A stretch of DNA of 16,773 bases from an uncultured Collinsella sp. (GTDB lineage: Bacteria > Actinomycetota > Coriobacteriia > Coriobacteriales > Coriobacteriaceae): NCBI GenBank assembly GCA_959599615.1, contig CAUGKA010000026.1:1-16773 (forward strand), written 5' to 3'. Positions 1 to 7,811 of the stretch are shown one piece after another. A model generated the notes under the pieces. That model was not told where the DNA came from. It saw only the letters and a list, made by a program, of their open reading frames with translations, and ran no database searches. The position numbers were made by a program, and so were the translations under genes. Positions within the stretch are counted from its first letter, which is position 1. Each line of letters begins with the position of its first letter.

Positions 1-1088
1 GGGACGGCAGCTATATCGCGGGCGGTGCCTATAAAAAGGTGGCCGCGGTCGACGGCGTTGATATCGTGACGACGCTCGACGTCAATATCCAGCGTGCGGC
101 TGAGGATGCTCTGGCAGAGGCTGTCGAGAAGACAAAGGCCAAGAACGGCTCGGCTTTGGTCACCGACCCCACGACCGGTGAAATTCTCGCAGCCTGCTCG
201 TACCCGACCTACGACCAGACCGATCTGGAGAACGCCAAGACCGAGGATATGAACCTGCGCCTGGTCACTGACGCCTACGAGCCCGGCTCGGTCTTTAAGA
301 CGCTCGTGGCGGGCGCCGGCTTCGACTTGGGCGTCGTACGATCGAGTACGTCGTTTGAGGTGCCGGCGAGCATCAAGGTGGGTGACGATACCGTCACCGA
401 TGCCGACAAGCGCGACTATGCCATGACCATGGATGTGCGCGAGATGATGCGCCGTTCGTCCAACGTGGGCTTTGTCCTGGTGGGGCGCAAGATCGGTGCG
501 GACGACTTTGCCGCCTATGTGGACAAGTGGGGCATAGGTCACAGCTCCGGTGTCGATTTTCCGGGCGAGAGCCTGGGCATCGTCAAGGAGCGTGACCAGT
601 ATGACGGCGCCACGCTGGGATCGATGAGCTTTGGACAGGCGCTGTCCGTCTCGCCGATTGAGATCGCACGTGCCGTGGGCGGCATCGCCAACGGCGGCGT
701 GATGATGACCCCGCACTTCTATAAGTCCAGCAAAGGCGACGAGAAGGACTGGGGCGAAGGCGAGCGCGCGATTTCTGAGGACGCCGCATCCCAGGTGACA
801 TCGTGCATGCAGACGGTCGTGTCCGAGGGAACGGGCGTTGGCGGCGCGGTTGACGGCTATGACGTGGCGGGTAAGACCGGTACGGCCGAACGAGCCGACG
901 AGAACGGCGGCTACCTCAAGGAGAACTACATGTCGTCCTTTATGGGCTTTGCGCCGGCACAATCGCCCAAGGTGCTGTGCTATATCACGCTCGACGGAAC
1001 GCCGAGCGGCTCAGATGCCGCTGCGGTGCCGTTCCAGTCCATTATGGCCAACGCGCTCGACGTGCTGGGTATCCCGCACACGAAGTAG
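1..1088 (+). CDS. ftsI: Septal peptidoglycan transpeptidase FtsI (class B penicillin-binding protein), 5' end missing
   Basis: Class B PBPs crosslink peptide stems of new wall outside the membrane, and this one is expected to act at the septum with FtsW. The frame is open from the first base (first full codon at 3), so the N-terminal membrane anchor and most of the dimerisation domain lie upstream; about 361 codons are visible. All three transpeptidase motifs are present in order: SVFK with the acyl-enzyme serine at 288-299, SSN at 456-464, and KTGTA at 873-887. The segment after 60 (DIVTTLDVNIQ) is the usual opening of the transpeptidase domain. The protein ends soon after that domain with no PASTA repeats. 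The call FtsI rather than another class B PBP such as SpoVD rests on its place ahead of murF and mraY. A GTG at 39 is internal, not the start. murE, which often follows ftsI, is not here. Confidence 0.93.
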   Translation, partial: DGSYIAGGAYKKVAAVDGVDIVTTLDVNIQRAAEDALAEAVEKTKAKNGSALVTDPTTGEILAACSYPTYDQTDLENAKTEDMNLRLVTDAYEPGSVFKTLVAGAGFDLGVVRSSTSFEVPASIKVGDDTVTDADKRDYAMTMDVREMMRRSSNVGFVLVGRKIGADDFAAYVDKWGIGHSSGVDFPGESLGIVKERDQYDGATLGSMSFGQALSVSPIEIARAVGGIANGGVMMTPHFYKSSKGDEKDWGEGERAISEDAASQVTSCMQTVVSEGTGVGGAVDGYDVAGKTGTAERADENGGYLKENYMSSFMGFAPAQSPKVLCYITLDGTPSGSDAAAVPFQSIMANALDVLGIPHTK

Positions 1089-1172
1089 GGGGTTACAATC
1101 TTTGGGGCGTGGTTTGTTGTCCCATATGAGGGGTGTTCACATGCCCTGCACCACGCATGCGCGGCGCTGGGA

Positions 1173-1178
1173 TACAAT
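1173..1178 (+). promoter_or_regulatory. Possible -10 element (TACAAT) upstream of murF
   Basis: TACAAT matches the -10 consensus at five of six positions and lies 37 nt before the murF ATG, a normal distance for a promoter with a short leader. No convincing -35 hexamer is found 16-18 nt upstream. A second TACAAT occurs at 1094-1099, just after the ftsI stop. No hairpin followed by a T-run separates ftsI from murF, so read-through is likely and any promoter here would be secondary. Confidence 0.3.
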
Positions 1179-1215
1179 ACGCCGATAGCATTATTAGGTT
1201 TACAGGGGAGCTGCA

Positions 1216-2640
1216 ATGATAGAGATCGCCGTCAACAACCTCGCGGCCGCAACAGGGGCCCGAACCGTGACGGGAGAAGCCGATCGGGTATGCCGCGGGT
1301 GCGTTATCGACTCGCGTCAGGTCGAGGAAGGGACGATTTTCGTCGCCTTTCCCGGTGAAAACGTCGACGGCAATGATTTTGCTTCCCGTGCCGTCCAGTC
1401 GGGTGCCGGCGCCGTCGTGATGACGCGTGAGCCCGAGGCCGAGCTGGTCTCGCTGGCGCAGGACAAGGGCTGTGCCATCTTGCTGACCGATGATCCCGAG
1501 GACTTTCTGCTGCGTTTGGCGCACGCGTACCGTCTGGAGCTTGGCTGCCTGGTCGTTGGTATTACCGGTTCCATCGGCAAGACGACGACCAAGGACGTGC
1601 TCGCCGCCGTGCTCGCCAAGCGCTATCGTGTCTGGGCCACCAAGGGCAATTTCAATAACCTGATCGGCATGCCGCTCACGGTGCTTTCCGCTCCGGCCGA
1701 TACCGAGGTCCTGGTGCTCGAGATGGGCATGAACCATTTCCACGAGATCGAGCGCCTGTCCCAGTCCGCCAATCCCAACCTTGCCATCGTGAGCAAGATT
1801 GGTACCTCTCATATCGGCATTTTGGGTAGCCGCGAGAACATCGCCCGCGCTAAGGCCGAGATTGTCCAGGGTATGTGCGCCGCCGGCGACTTCTTGCCGC
1901 TGCTGGTTTTGGGCGGCGAGGACGACTTTACGCCGTTCATTCGCGATACGTTCGCCCAGCCTGCTGGTATCGACGTGATGCTGGCCGGCGTCTCGGACGA
2001 TGATGAGGTCCGTGCCCGCGACGTTCGAGTTGATGACGAGGGCCGTCCGGTCTTTACGCTCGATTTTGGTCAGGGCGAGACAATCGATACCATGCTTGCC
2101 ATCCCCGGCGTGCAGTCCGTCCCAAATGCCGTTAAGGCCGCCGCGGTTGCCTATCGCCTGGGCGTGACGCCCGAGCAGATCGATGCTGCCTTTAGGGGCC
2201 TCACGATTACCGGTCATCGCCAGGAGATCAAGCGCGCCAAGAGCGGTGCCCGCGTCATCGACGATTCCTATAACGCCAGCGCCGAATCCATGGCTGCTGG
2301 CCTCGATCTACTGTGCTCGCTTTCGTGCACGGGGTCTCGCATGGCGATCTTGGGCGAGATGGGCGAGATGGGCGATGAGGCCCCTCGCATGCATGAACTC
2401 GTGGGCGCCTATGCCGCCGCCAAGAAGCTCGACATGCTGGCGTGCGTGGGTGGTGAGCTGGCCCAGCTTATGGCCGATGCCGCGCGCATGATGGGCATGG
2501 ACGAGGACCGCATCCAGGTGTTCTCCGATTATCAGCAGGTGCTCGACCGCATGGGCGGCGCGCTTGAAAAACATGATGTTGTACTGGTCAAGGGTTCCCG
2601 CTTTGTTGAGCTCGACCGCTTTGTGGAAGGTGTGTGCTAG
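1216..2640 (+). CDS. murF: UDP-MurNAc-tripeptide:D-Ala-D-Ala ligase MurF
   Basis: MurF is the ATP-dependent cytoplasmic ligase that adds D-Ala-D-Ala to UDP-MurNAc-tripeptide, finishing the pentapeptide precursor. The 474-residue length is normal. Visible motifs are the N-terminal substrate domain (about 1-110), the Mur-ligase P-loop GITGSIGKTTTK (115-126), the MurF-typical KGNFNNLIGMPLTVL (143-157), EMGMNHFHEIERL (169-181), the DDSYNASAESM segment (349-359) opening the C-terminal domain, LGEMGEMGDEA (379-389) and a C-terminal KGSRFVELDRF. These distinguish MurF from MurE and MurC. ATG 1216 is supported by AGGGGAG at 1204-1210 with 5-nt spacing. The stop is 3 nt before mraY, so the two are probably cotranscribed. 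A 9-nt tandem repeat at 2352-2375 codes the LGEMGEMGD motif. Confidence 0.97.
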   Translation: MIEIAVNNLAAATGARTVTGEADRVCRGCVIDSRQVEEGTIFVAFPGENVDGNDFASRAVQSGAGAVVMTREPEAELVSLAQDKGCAILLTDDPEDFLLRLAHAYRLELGCLVVGITGSIGKTTTKDVLAAVLAKRYRVWATKGNFNNLIGMPLTVLSAPADTEVLVLEMGMNHFHEIERLSQSANPNLAIVSKIGTSHIGILGSRENIARAKAEIVQGMCAAGDFLPLLVLGGEDDFTPFIRDTFAQPAGIDVMLAGVSDDDEVRARDVRVDDEGRPVFTLDFGQGETIDTMLAIPGVQSVPNAVKAAAVAYRLGVTPEQIDAAFRGLTITGHRQEIKRAKSGARVIDDSYNASAESMAAGLDLLCSLSCTGSRMAILGEMGEMGDEAPRMHELVGAYAAAKKLDMLACVGGELAQLMADAARMMGMDEDRIQVFSDYQQVLDRMGGALEKHDVVLVKGSRFVELDRFVEGVC

Positions 2641-2643
2641 CCC

Positions 2644-3663
2644 ATGTTCGGCAATCCCTCGTATCCAACGTATCAGGCTTTTTTGGGGCTTGGCATCGCC
2701 GCTGCCATTGCGCTGCTGCTCATGCCGTGGTGGATCAAGCTGCTCAAGGTCGAGGGTATCGGCCAGCAGGTTCGTGCCGACGGCCCCAAGCGTCATTTGG
2801 TTAAGCAGGGAACGCCCACCATGGGTGGTGTTGTCATCCTCGTCGCGATCTCGCTGACCTGCCTGCTGATGGGCAAGCTCACCACCGAGCTCGTGCTCGT
2901 GCTGCTCGCCACGCTGGCGACCGGCGTGCTGGGCCTGATCGACGACCTGACCTCCGTTACGCATGGGCGCTCGCTCGGTCTGACGCCTCATGCCAAGATG
3001 ATCGGCCTAACCATTATCTGTGTCACCTTTACGGTACTTGCCGTCAACTGGTGCGGCGTCGCCCCCGAGATTCGTTTTCCCGGCGGCCTGACGATTGACC
3101 TCGGTGTTCTTTCGACCACCATCTGCGGCCTTTCGTTCCCGTGGCTCTACATTGTCTTTTGCTGGCTGATGATTGCCGGTCTTTCTAATGCCGTGAACCT
3201 GACCGATGGCCTTGACGGTCTTGCTGGTGGCACCTCCATGATTGCCATGCTCGCCATGGCTGCCATGGCGTTTTTGCACGGAGACGTGAACCTGTCCATC
3301 TTCTGCACCGCGTGTGCCGGTGCCTGCTTGGGCTTTCTGTGGTTCAACTGCTATCCGGCGAGCATCTTTATGGGCGATACCGGCTCGCTTGCCCTGGGCG
3401 CCGCGTTTGCCTGCACGTCCATCATGACCAACACCGAGGTCGTCTCCCTCATCATCGGCGGCCTGTTTATCGTTGAGACCCTGTCGGTCATGATTCAGGT
3501 TGTCTACTTCCACTTTACGCACAAGCGCGTCTTCCTTATGGCGCCCATCCATCATCATTTCGAAAAGAAGGGCTGGGCCGAGACCAAGGTCGTCATCCGT
3601 TTTTGGATTATCGCTGCGGCCTTTGGTGCCGTTGGCCTTGCTTTGTTCTTCCAGTTGGGATAG
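2644..3663 (+). CDS. mraY: Phospho-MurNAc-pentapeptide transferase MraY
   Basis: MraY is a polytopic membrane enzyme that moves phospho-MurNAc-pentapeptide from UDP onto undecaprenyl phosphate, making lipid I. The 339 residues show about ten hydrophobic segments. Family signatures appear in order: GTPTMGGVVI (57-66), the Asp-Asp pair in LIDDLTSV (100-101), NLTDGLDGLAGG (185-196), FMGDTGSLALG (242-252) and APIHHHFEKKGW (300-311), the histidine-rich loop characteristic of MraY against the related WecA/TagO enzymes. The Asp residues in these motifs are the Mg2+ and catalytic residues known for the family. ATG 2644 follows the murF stop by 3 nt. The upstream AAGGTG (about 2627-2632) is a modest ribosome binding site, so translation may be coupled to murF. 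Confidence 0.97.
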   Translation: MFGNPSYPTYQAFLGLGIAAAIALLLMPWWIKLLKVEGIGQQVRADGPKRHLVKQGTPTMGGVVILVAISLTCLLMGKLTTELVLVLLATLATGVLGLIDDLTSVTHGRSLGLTPHAKMIGLTIICVTFTVLAVNWCGVAPEIRFPGGLTIDLGVLSTTICGLSFPWLYIVFCWLMIAGLSNAVNLTDGLDGLAGGTSMIAMLAMAAMAFLHGDVNLSIFCTACAGACLGFLWFNCYPASIFMGDTGSLALGAAFACTSIMTNTEVVSLIIGGLFIVETLSVMIQVVYFHFTHKRVFLMAPIHHHFEKKGWAETKVVIRFWIIAAAFGAVGLALFFQLG

Positions 3664-3672
3664 TGGTCTTTC

Positions 3673-5079
3673 ATGCCTCTTGCTGATGTCTTTAGCCTGC
3701 TCGTTTTGGGTCAGGGCAAATCCGGTCTCGATGTCGCCCGCTGGGCGCTGGCACATCCCGAGCGCGTAAGTGCCGTTACCGTGTATGGCGGCGGCACCTC
3801 TGAGCCCAATGACGCCACGCGTGCGCTCGAGGCTGCTGGTGCGTCGTTTGTCTATGGGACCGAACAGGTCGAGGGCGCCTATGACGTATGCGTGACGTGC
3901 CCGGGCATCTCGGAGTTCTCGGGCTTCTTTAAGGCCGGGCGCGAGCATGCCGCCCAGATTATGGGTGAGCCCGAGTTTGCCTATCGCCTGTCGCCCGATA
4001 ACTGGATTGCCATTACGGGTACCAACGGCAAGACGACTACCACGTCGCTGACTGATTATCTGCTCAAGGCTGCCGGTGAGGCCAGCGTAGCTGTCGGCAA
4101 CATCGGCGAGCCGCCGGTCAACGAGATTGACGGCCGAGCTCATAATGAGTGGTTTGTGGCCGAGCTCTCGAGCTACCAGATTGCTACGACCGCCGAGCTT
4201 CATCCTCGCGTGGCGGTGCTGCTCAACATCACTCCCGACCACTTGGGCTGGCATAAGAGCCATAAGAACTATGCGCTTGCCAAGATCAAACTGTTTGACA
4301 ATATGGTCGATGACGATCTGGCGGTTGTCGACGTCGAAGACGCCGGCATTCACGAGTTCGATGAGTACATTTACACGCCGGGTCGTCGCATCTGCAAGGT
4401 TGCCTTTGACGAGCCTGAGGGCGAGGATGCCGCCTTTGTGCGCGATGGCAAGATGATCGTGCGCTTGAAGGGCGTCGAGACCCCGCTCATCGCTACATCC
4501 GAGCTCAAGATCTCGGGCCATCACAATGTTATCAATGCCCTGTGCGCTGCCACGGCTGCCTTGGCAGTCTGTGCCGATGTCGATGGTATCTGCCGCGGTC
4601 TGGCCTCGTTCCAGCCACTCGAGCACCGCGTGGAGCCGTGTGGCGAGATTGACGGCGTGCGCTACTTCAACGATTCCAAGGCGACCAACACCGATGCGGT
4701 CGAGAAGGCACTGACGGCATTTTCCGATGACGACGTGATCTTGCTGCTCGGCGGCCACGATAAGGGCACGCCTCTCACGGACTTCGCGCGCGTTGTTATG
4801 GATAACGTACGCTCGGTCGTCTGCTTTGGCGATGCGCGCGAGCGCTTCACCGCCGCTATGGACGAGGCCGATGTCGATGGCGATGTGGATATCGCCCAGG
4901 CGGATGACCTGCGCGATGCCGTGGACGTCGCCCGTTCGCTGTCGAGCCGTGGCGATGTGATCTTACTTTCTCCTGCCTGCTCTTCGTTCGATGAGTTCTC
5001 GGGCTATGAGGAGCGCGGCCGCGTGTTTAAGGACTATGTGGCCCAGCTTGCCGCTGCGGCGAAATCGCAAATGGAATAG
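3673..5079 (+). CDS. murD: UDP-MurNAc-L-alanine:D-glutamate ligase MurD
   Basis: MurD adds D-Glu to UDP-MurNAc-L-Ala in the cytoplasm, using ATP. The 468 residues carry the N-terminal Rossmann-like segment (VLGQGKSG, 11-18), the P-loop ITGTNGKTTTT (114-124), the MurD-typical AELSSYQI (163-170), LNITPDHLGWH (184-194), GHHNVINAL (282-290) leading into the C-terminal domain, and YFNDSKATNTDAVEKAL (331-347) followed by LLLGGHDKG. The ELSSYQ and NDSKATN segments separate MurD from MurC, MurE and MurF. The ATG lies 9 nt after the mraY stop with no good Shine-Dalgarno sequence, so its translation probably depends on ribosomes leaving mraY. A strong ribosome binding site for ftsW begins right at the murD stop. 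Confidence 0.96.
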   Translation: MPLADVFSLLVLGQGKSGLDVARWALAHPERVSAVTVYGGGTSEPNDATRALEAAGASFVYGTEQVEGAYDVCVTCPGISEFSGFFKAGREHAAQIMGEPEFAYRLSPDNWIAITGTNGKTTTTSLTDYLLKAAGEASVAVGNIGEPPVNEIDGRAHNEWFVAELSSYQIATTAELHPRVAVLLNITPDHLGWHKSHKNYALAKIKLFDNMVDDDLAVVDVEDAGIHEFDEYIYTPGRRICKVAFDEPEGEDAAFVRDGKMIVRLKGVETPLIATSELKISGHHNVINALCAATAALAVCADVDGICRGLASFQPLEHRVEPCGEIDGVRYFNDSKATNTDAVEKALTAFSDDDVILLLGGHDKGTPLTDFARVVMDNVRSVVCFGDARERFTAAMDEADVDGDVDIAQADDLRDAVDVARSLSSRGDVILLSPACSSFDEFSGYEERGRVFKDYVAQLAAAAKSQME

Positions 5080-5082
5080 GGG
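5078..5082 (+). promoter_or_regulatory. Ribosome binding site AGGGG deciding the ftsW start (GTG 5089)
   Basis: AGGGG overlaps the murD stop codon and is 6 nt from GTG 5089, which is ideal spacing. The in-frame TTG at 5083 directly abuts this site and cannot use it. The in-frame ATG at 5116 has only a distant AGAGGAG 15 nt upstream. I therefore start ftsW at GTG 5089. Confidence 0.65.
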
Positions 5083-5088
5083 TTGCCG

Positions 5089-6609
5089 GTGAGAGAGGAG
5101 AGCCCCCGACAAGGTATGAGGAGGCCCGACTCGGACCGTGCTTCCTCGCGGCGCAGCACACCGCGTTCCGGTCGCGGCGGGCAGACGTTTAGCGAACGCT
5201 ATATTGCCGGCGTTCCCGCCCGTATCATGCGCCCCCGTTTGATATTCATGGCCTGCCTGTTTACCTTGGTGTGCTTTGGCCTGCTGATGGTGTACTCGGC
5301 GTCTTCGGTCGAGGCGCTGTACGAGAATGGCTCGGCGACGTTTTTTCTGTTTCGACAAGCCGCGTTTGCCGGAGTTGGCGTGCTGGCTATGGTTGCCATC
5401 GTGCGCATCTTGCCGGACAGTTGGTTTGGGGAAGACGTGCTCAGGATCTTCCTCATCGGCATGATGGGGCTACTGCTTCTGGTGTTCTTGGTGGGCAGCG
5501 GCAGCCGTGGCGCCACGCGCTGGCTCAACATCGCCGGTATTCAGTTCCAGCCTTCCGAGTTTTTAAAGCCATTTGCCATTGCGTATTCGGCCATCATGCT
5601 TGATCGTTTCTTTTCGCCCGGTGGCAACATCAACGAATTCCTTCGCAAGATGGGCATCTTCTTGGGCATTTCGCTCTTTCTGATCTTTATCCAGCCCGAT
5701 TTCGGTACTGTCCTGATCATCCTGTTGACCCTCATGTGCATGGCGTTGTTTGCGGGTCTCGACCCCAGATTTATCATCGGCGTGCTAATCTTCGGCATTC
5801 TCGTGATCGTGATTGCGCTTGTTGCAGAGCCGTACCGTATGGTGCGTATTCAGGTTGCCTTGAACCCTTGGGCCGACGAGTATGGTGACGGCTATCAGGC
5901 CACGCTTGCCATCATGGCCTTTGCCTCGGGCGGTCTGTTCGGCCGTGGCATCGGCAACTCAACCATGAAGTACTCGTATCTGCCCGAGGCGCACAACGAC
6001 TACATCCTTGCCATCATTGGCGAGGAGGTCGGTTTTGTCGGAACCGTGCTGTTCTTCTTGGTGTTTGCGATGTTGATCTACTCGGCGTTTCGCATTGCCG
6101 AGCAGGCGACCGATCGTCGGGGCGCACTCATGGCGTCTGGCTCCGCGGTCATTCTCGCGGTGCAGTTTTTGATTAACGCGTTGGGCATCCTCAACGTGTT
6201 TCCCATGACGGGCAAACCGTTGCCGTTTATTAGCTACGGCGGTTCGTCGATTATTGTGTCACTTATGCTTGCCGGGTTGATCCTCCGCGTTTCGTACGAG
6301 AGCGCCCGTCGCGATGAGTACGACCGTCGCCGCGAGAGCTTTGCCGTTATGGATGAGAGTACCGCCGGCGTGCCCCACGTGCGCGGCGAGCGATCTTCGC
6401 GTAACGGTTTTACCGTCCTGGATGGCTCTGCGACCGAGCCGGCAGCCCGCCCGCGTCAGCGAACGGCGCCGCAAGGTCGTCCTCAGCGCCCCACTCCTCG
6501 CAATGCGGGCGGCGGATATAATCGGATCGATTTGAACTCGGACCCGTCGGCGCGTCTGCGCACCGACGACCAGGGACCGCGTGTACGAAGGGACTACCAT
6601 GACCGATAA
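5089..6609 (+). CDS. ftsW: SEDS peptidoglycan glycosyltransferase FtsW with a long cytoplasmic tail
   Basis: FtsW polymerises lipid II into glycan strands at the septum, in partnership with FtsI. The 506 residues (GTG start) comprise an Arg/Ser-rich N-terminus (1-48), a polytopic SEDS core (about 49-402) and a tail of roughly 100 polar residues. Core motifs include MVYSASSVEA (67-76), GATRWLNIAGIQFQPSEF (141-158), QPDFGT (202-207), YLPEAHNDYILAIIGEE (297-313, in the extracellular loop that carries acidic residues needed for SEDS activity) and PLPFISYGGSS (377-387). FtsW rather than RodA is inferred from the dcw location and tail. The tail holds two copies of an F-x-V-[ML]-D-x-S motif (residues 418-424 and 441-447) and a Pro/Arg-rich stretch (451-471). 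The gene overlaps murG by 11 nt. Confidence 0.93.
   Translation: MREESPRQGMRRPDSDRASSRRSTPRSGRGGQTFSERYIAGVPARIMRPRLIFMACLFTLVCFGLLMVYSASSVEALYENGSATFFLFRQAAFAGVGVLAMVAIVRILPDSWFGEDVLRIFLIGMMGLLLLVFLVGSGSRGATRWLNIAGIQFQPSEFLKPFAIAYSAIMLDRFFSPGGNINEFLRKMGIFLGISLFLIFIQPDFGTVLIILLTLMCMALFAGLDPRFIIGVLIFGILVIVIALVAEPYRMVRIQVALNPWADEYGDGYQATLAIMAFASGGLFGRGIGNSTMKYSYLPEAHNDYILAIIGEEVGFVGTVLFFLVFAMLIYSAFRIAEQATDRRGALMASGSAVILAVQFLINALGILNVFPMTGKPLPFISYGGSSIIVSLMLAGLILRVSYESARRDEYDRRRESFAVMDESTAGVPHVRGERSSRNGFTVLDGSATEPAARPRQRTAPQGRPQRPTPRNAGGGYNRIDLNSDPSARLRTDDQGPRVRRDYHDR
6587..6593 (+). promoter_or_regulatory. Ribosome binding site GAAGGGA deciding the murG start (ATG 6599)
   Basis: GAAGGGA lies inside the last codons of ftsW and is 5 nt from ATG 6599. 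An in-frame GTG at 6581 would place this site inside the gene and add six residues not expected in MurG. ATG 6599 makes murG start within ftsW, an 11-nt overlap that favours coupled translation. Confidence 0.65.
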
Positions 6610-7714
6610 AATGACCGTTGCTATTGCAGCCGGCGGCACGGCTGGACACATCAACCCCGCGCTCGCCTTGGCCGAAGAGCTGCGTGACCGTGGCCACCAT
6701 GTTGTGTTCGTGGGCCAGTCGCGCAAGCTCGAGGGTCGTCTGGTCCCCGAGGCTGGGTTTGATTTTGTGCCCATTACGGTCACGGGCTTCGACCGCTCCC
6801 GTCCTTGGACGGCGCTGACCTCGCTGTGGCGTGTCAACAAGGCCAAGCGTGCTCTCGCCAATCATTTCTCAAAGGTCGGCAAGCCCGATGCTGCCGTCGG
6901 TTTTGGTGCCTATGTCGAGGTTCCGCTGCTGGGGTGGTGCAAGGGCGCAGGCGTTCCGTATCTGCTGCATGAGCAGAACTCTGTTCCGGGCCTGGCCAAC
7001 AAGATGATGAACTCCCACGCCGCCCGCGTGTGCATCTCGGTGCCGGCAGCGCGTTCGGTCTTTGAGCGCGAAGGTGACCCTGACCACGTGCTCATGACCG
7101 GCAACCCCGTACGTCGCTCGGTAATCGAAGGCGATCGCGCTCGCGGCCGCAAGGCACTTGGCGTTCCCGAGGACGCTACGCTGCTGCTCGTCTTTGGCGG
7201 TTCACTGGGCGCCCAGCACCTCAACGAGCGCGTGGTTTCGCTCAAAAACGAGCTGCTTTCGCGCAAGAACCTCTATGTGTTGCATTCGACGGGTGCCGAC
7301 GGCTTTGAGGAGACCGAGCGCGCTTTGGCGCTGACGCCCGAGGAGGCGAAGCGTTACCGCGTCCAGCCTTACATCGACAACATGGGCGATATGTTGGCTG
7401 CTGCCGATTTGGTGCTCTCGCGTTCGGGCGCATCGAGCGTGGCCGAGATCGCTGCGCTCGCCGTGCCCTCGGTGCTCGTGCCGTATCCGCATGCGACGGC
7501 CGACCACCAAACCACCAATGCCCGGTATCTGGTCGACGCCGGGGCCGGCGTGCTCTGCGCCGATGCCGATATCGACGGTTCTGCCTTTGCCGATGAACTG
7601 CTGCACCTGGTCGATGACGCGGCGGCGCGCGACGCCATGCGTCAGGCGGCGCGTGGTCTGGCTCAGGATAGGGCCGCCGCTCTTCTGGCGGATGCGGTAG
7701 AGGGTTTGCGTTAG
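6599..7714 (+). CDS. murG: Lipid II synthase MurG (UDP-GlcNAc transferase)
   Basis: MurG is a peripheral GT-B glycosyltransferase on the inner face of the membrane that adds GlcNAc to lipid I, giving lipid II. The 371 residues show the N-terminal glycine loop AAGGTAGHINPALALA (10-25), GFGAYVEVP (101-109), LHEQNSVPGLANK (123-135), TGNPVR (167-172), the UDP-binding loop FGGSLGAQ (199-206), SRSGASSVAEI (274-284) and HQTTNA (303-308). All are standard for the family. The usual GGY of the second glycine-rich loop reads GAY here, a mild change. The gene overlaps ftsW and is followed by a 97-nt gap before murC. Confidence 0.97.
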   Translation: MTDKMTVAIAAGGTAGHINPALALAEELRDRGHHVVFVGQSRKLEGRLVPEAGFDFVPITVTGFDRSRPWTALTSLWRVNKAKRALANHFSKVGKPDAAVGFGAYVEVPLLGWCKGAGVPYLLHEQNSVPGLANKMMNSHAARVCISVPAARSVFEREGDPDHVLMTGNPVRRSVIEGDRARGRKALGVPEDATLLLVFGGSLGAQHLNERVVSLKNELLSRKNLYVLHSTGADGFEETERALALTPEEAKRYRVQPYIDNMGDMLAAADLVLSRSGASSVAEIAALAVPSVLVPYPHATADHQTTNARYLVDAGAGVLCADADIDGSAFADELLHLVDDAAARDAMRQAARGLAQDRAAALLADAVEGLR

Positions 7715-7811
7715 TTAGACGGGATATCGTCGGTCGCCCTCGCGCTGATGCGGTAGGTGCGGTACAGTTAACGGGTTACAGGCAGTGTTTACGCAAGGAG
7801 TACACGAGCAC
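7715..7811 (+). promoter_or_regulatory. murG-murC intergenic region with a possible -10 and a distant ribosome binding site
   Basis: This is one of the few gaps in the cluster. TACAGT at 7763-7768 resembles a -10 element and sits 43 nt before the murC ATG, but no good -35 is seen 16-18 nt upstream. AAGGAG at 7795-7800 is the only ribosome binding site and is 11 nt from ATG 7812, longer than usual. The 10-mer GATGCGGTAG occurs at the end of murG (7691-7700) and again at 7747-7756. There is no hairpin with a T-run, so no terminator is supported. Confidence 0.3.

Noticed and set aside
3007..4758. 583-codon open frame on the minus strand opposite mraY and murD
   Set aside because: It lies opposite two unmistakable genes, and its translation is low-complexity and rich in His, Gly, Asp and Arg, as expected for the antisense of GC-rich coding DNA. 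It has no recognisable domain.
5083..5115. TTG 5083 or ATG 5116 as the ftsW start
   Set aside because: TTG 5083 has no usable ribosome binding site and ATG 5116 has only a poorly spaced one, while GTG 5089 has AGGGG at 6-nt spacing. ATG 5116 remains possible.
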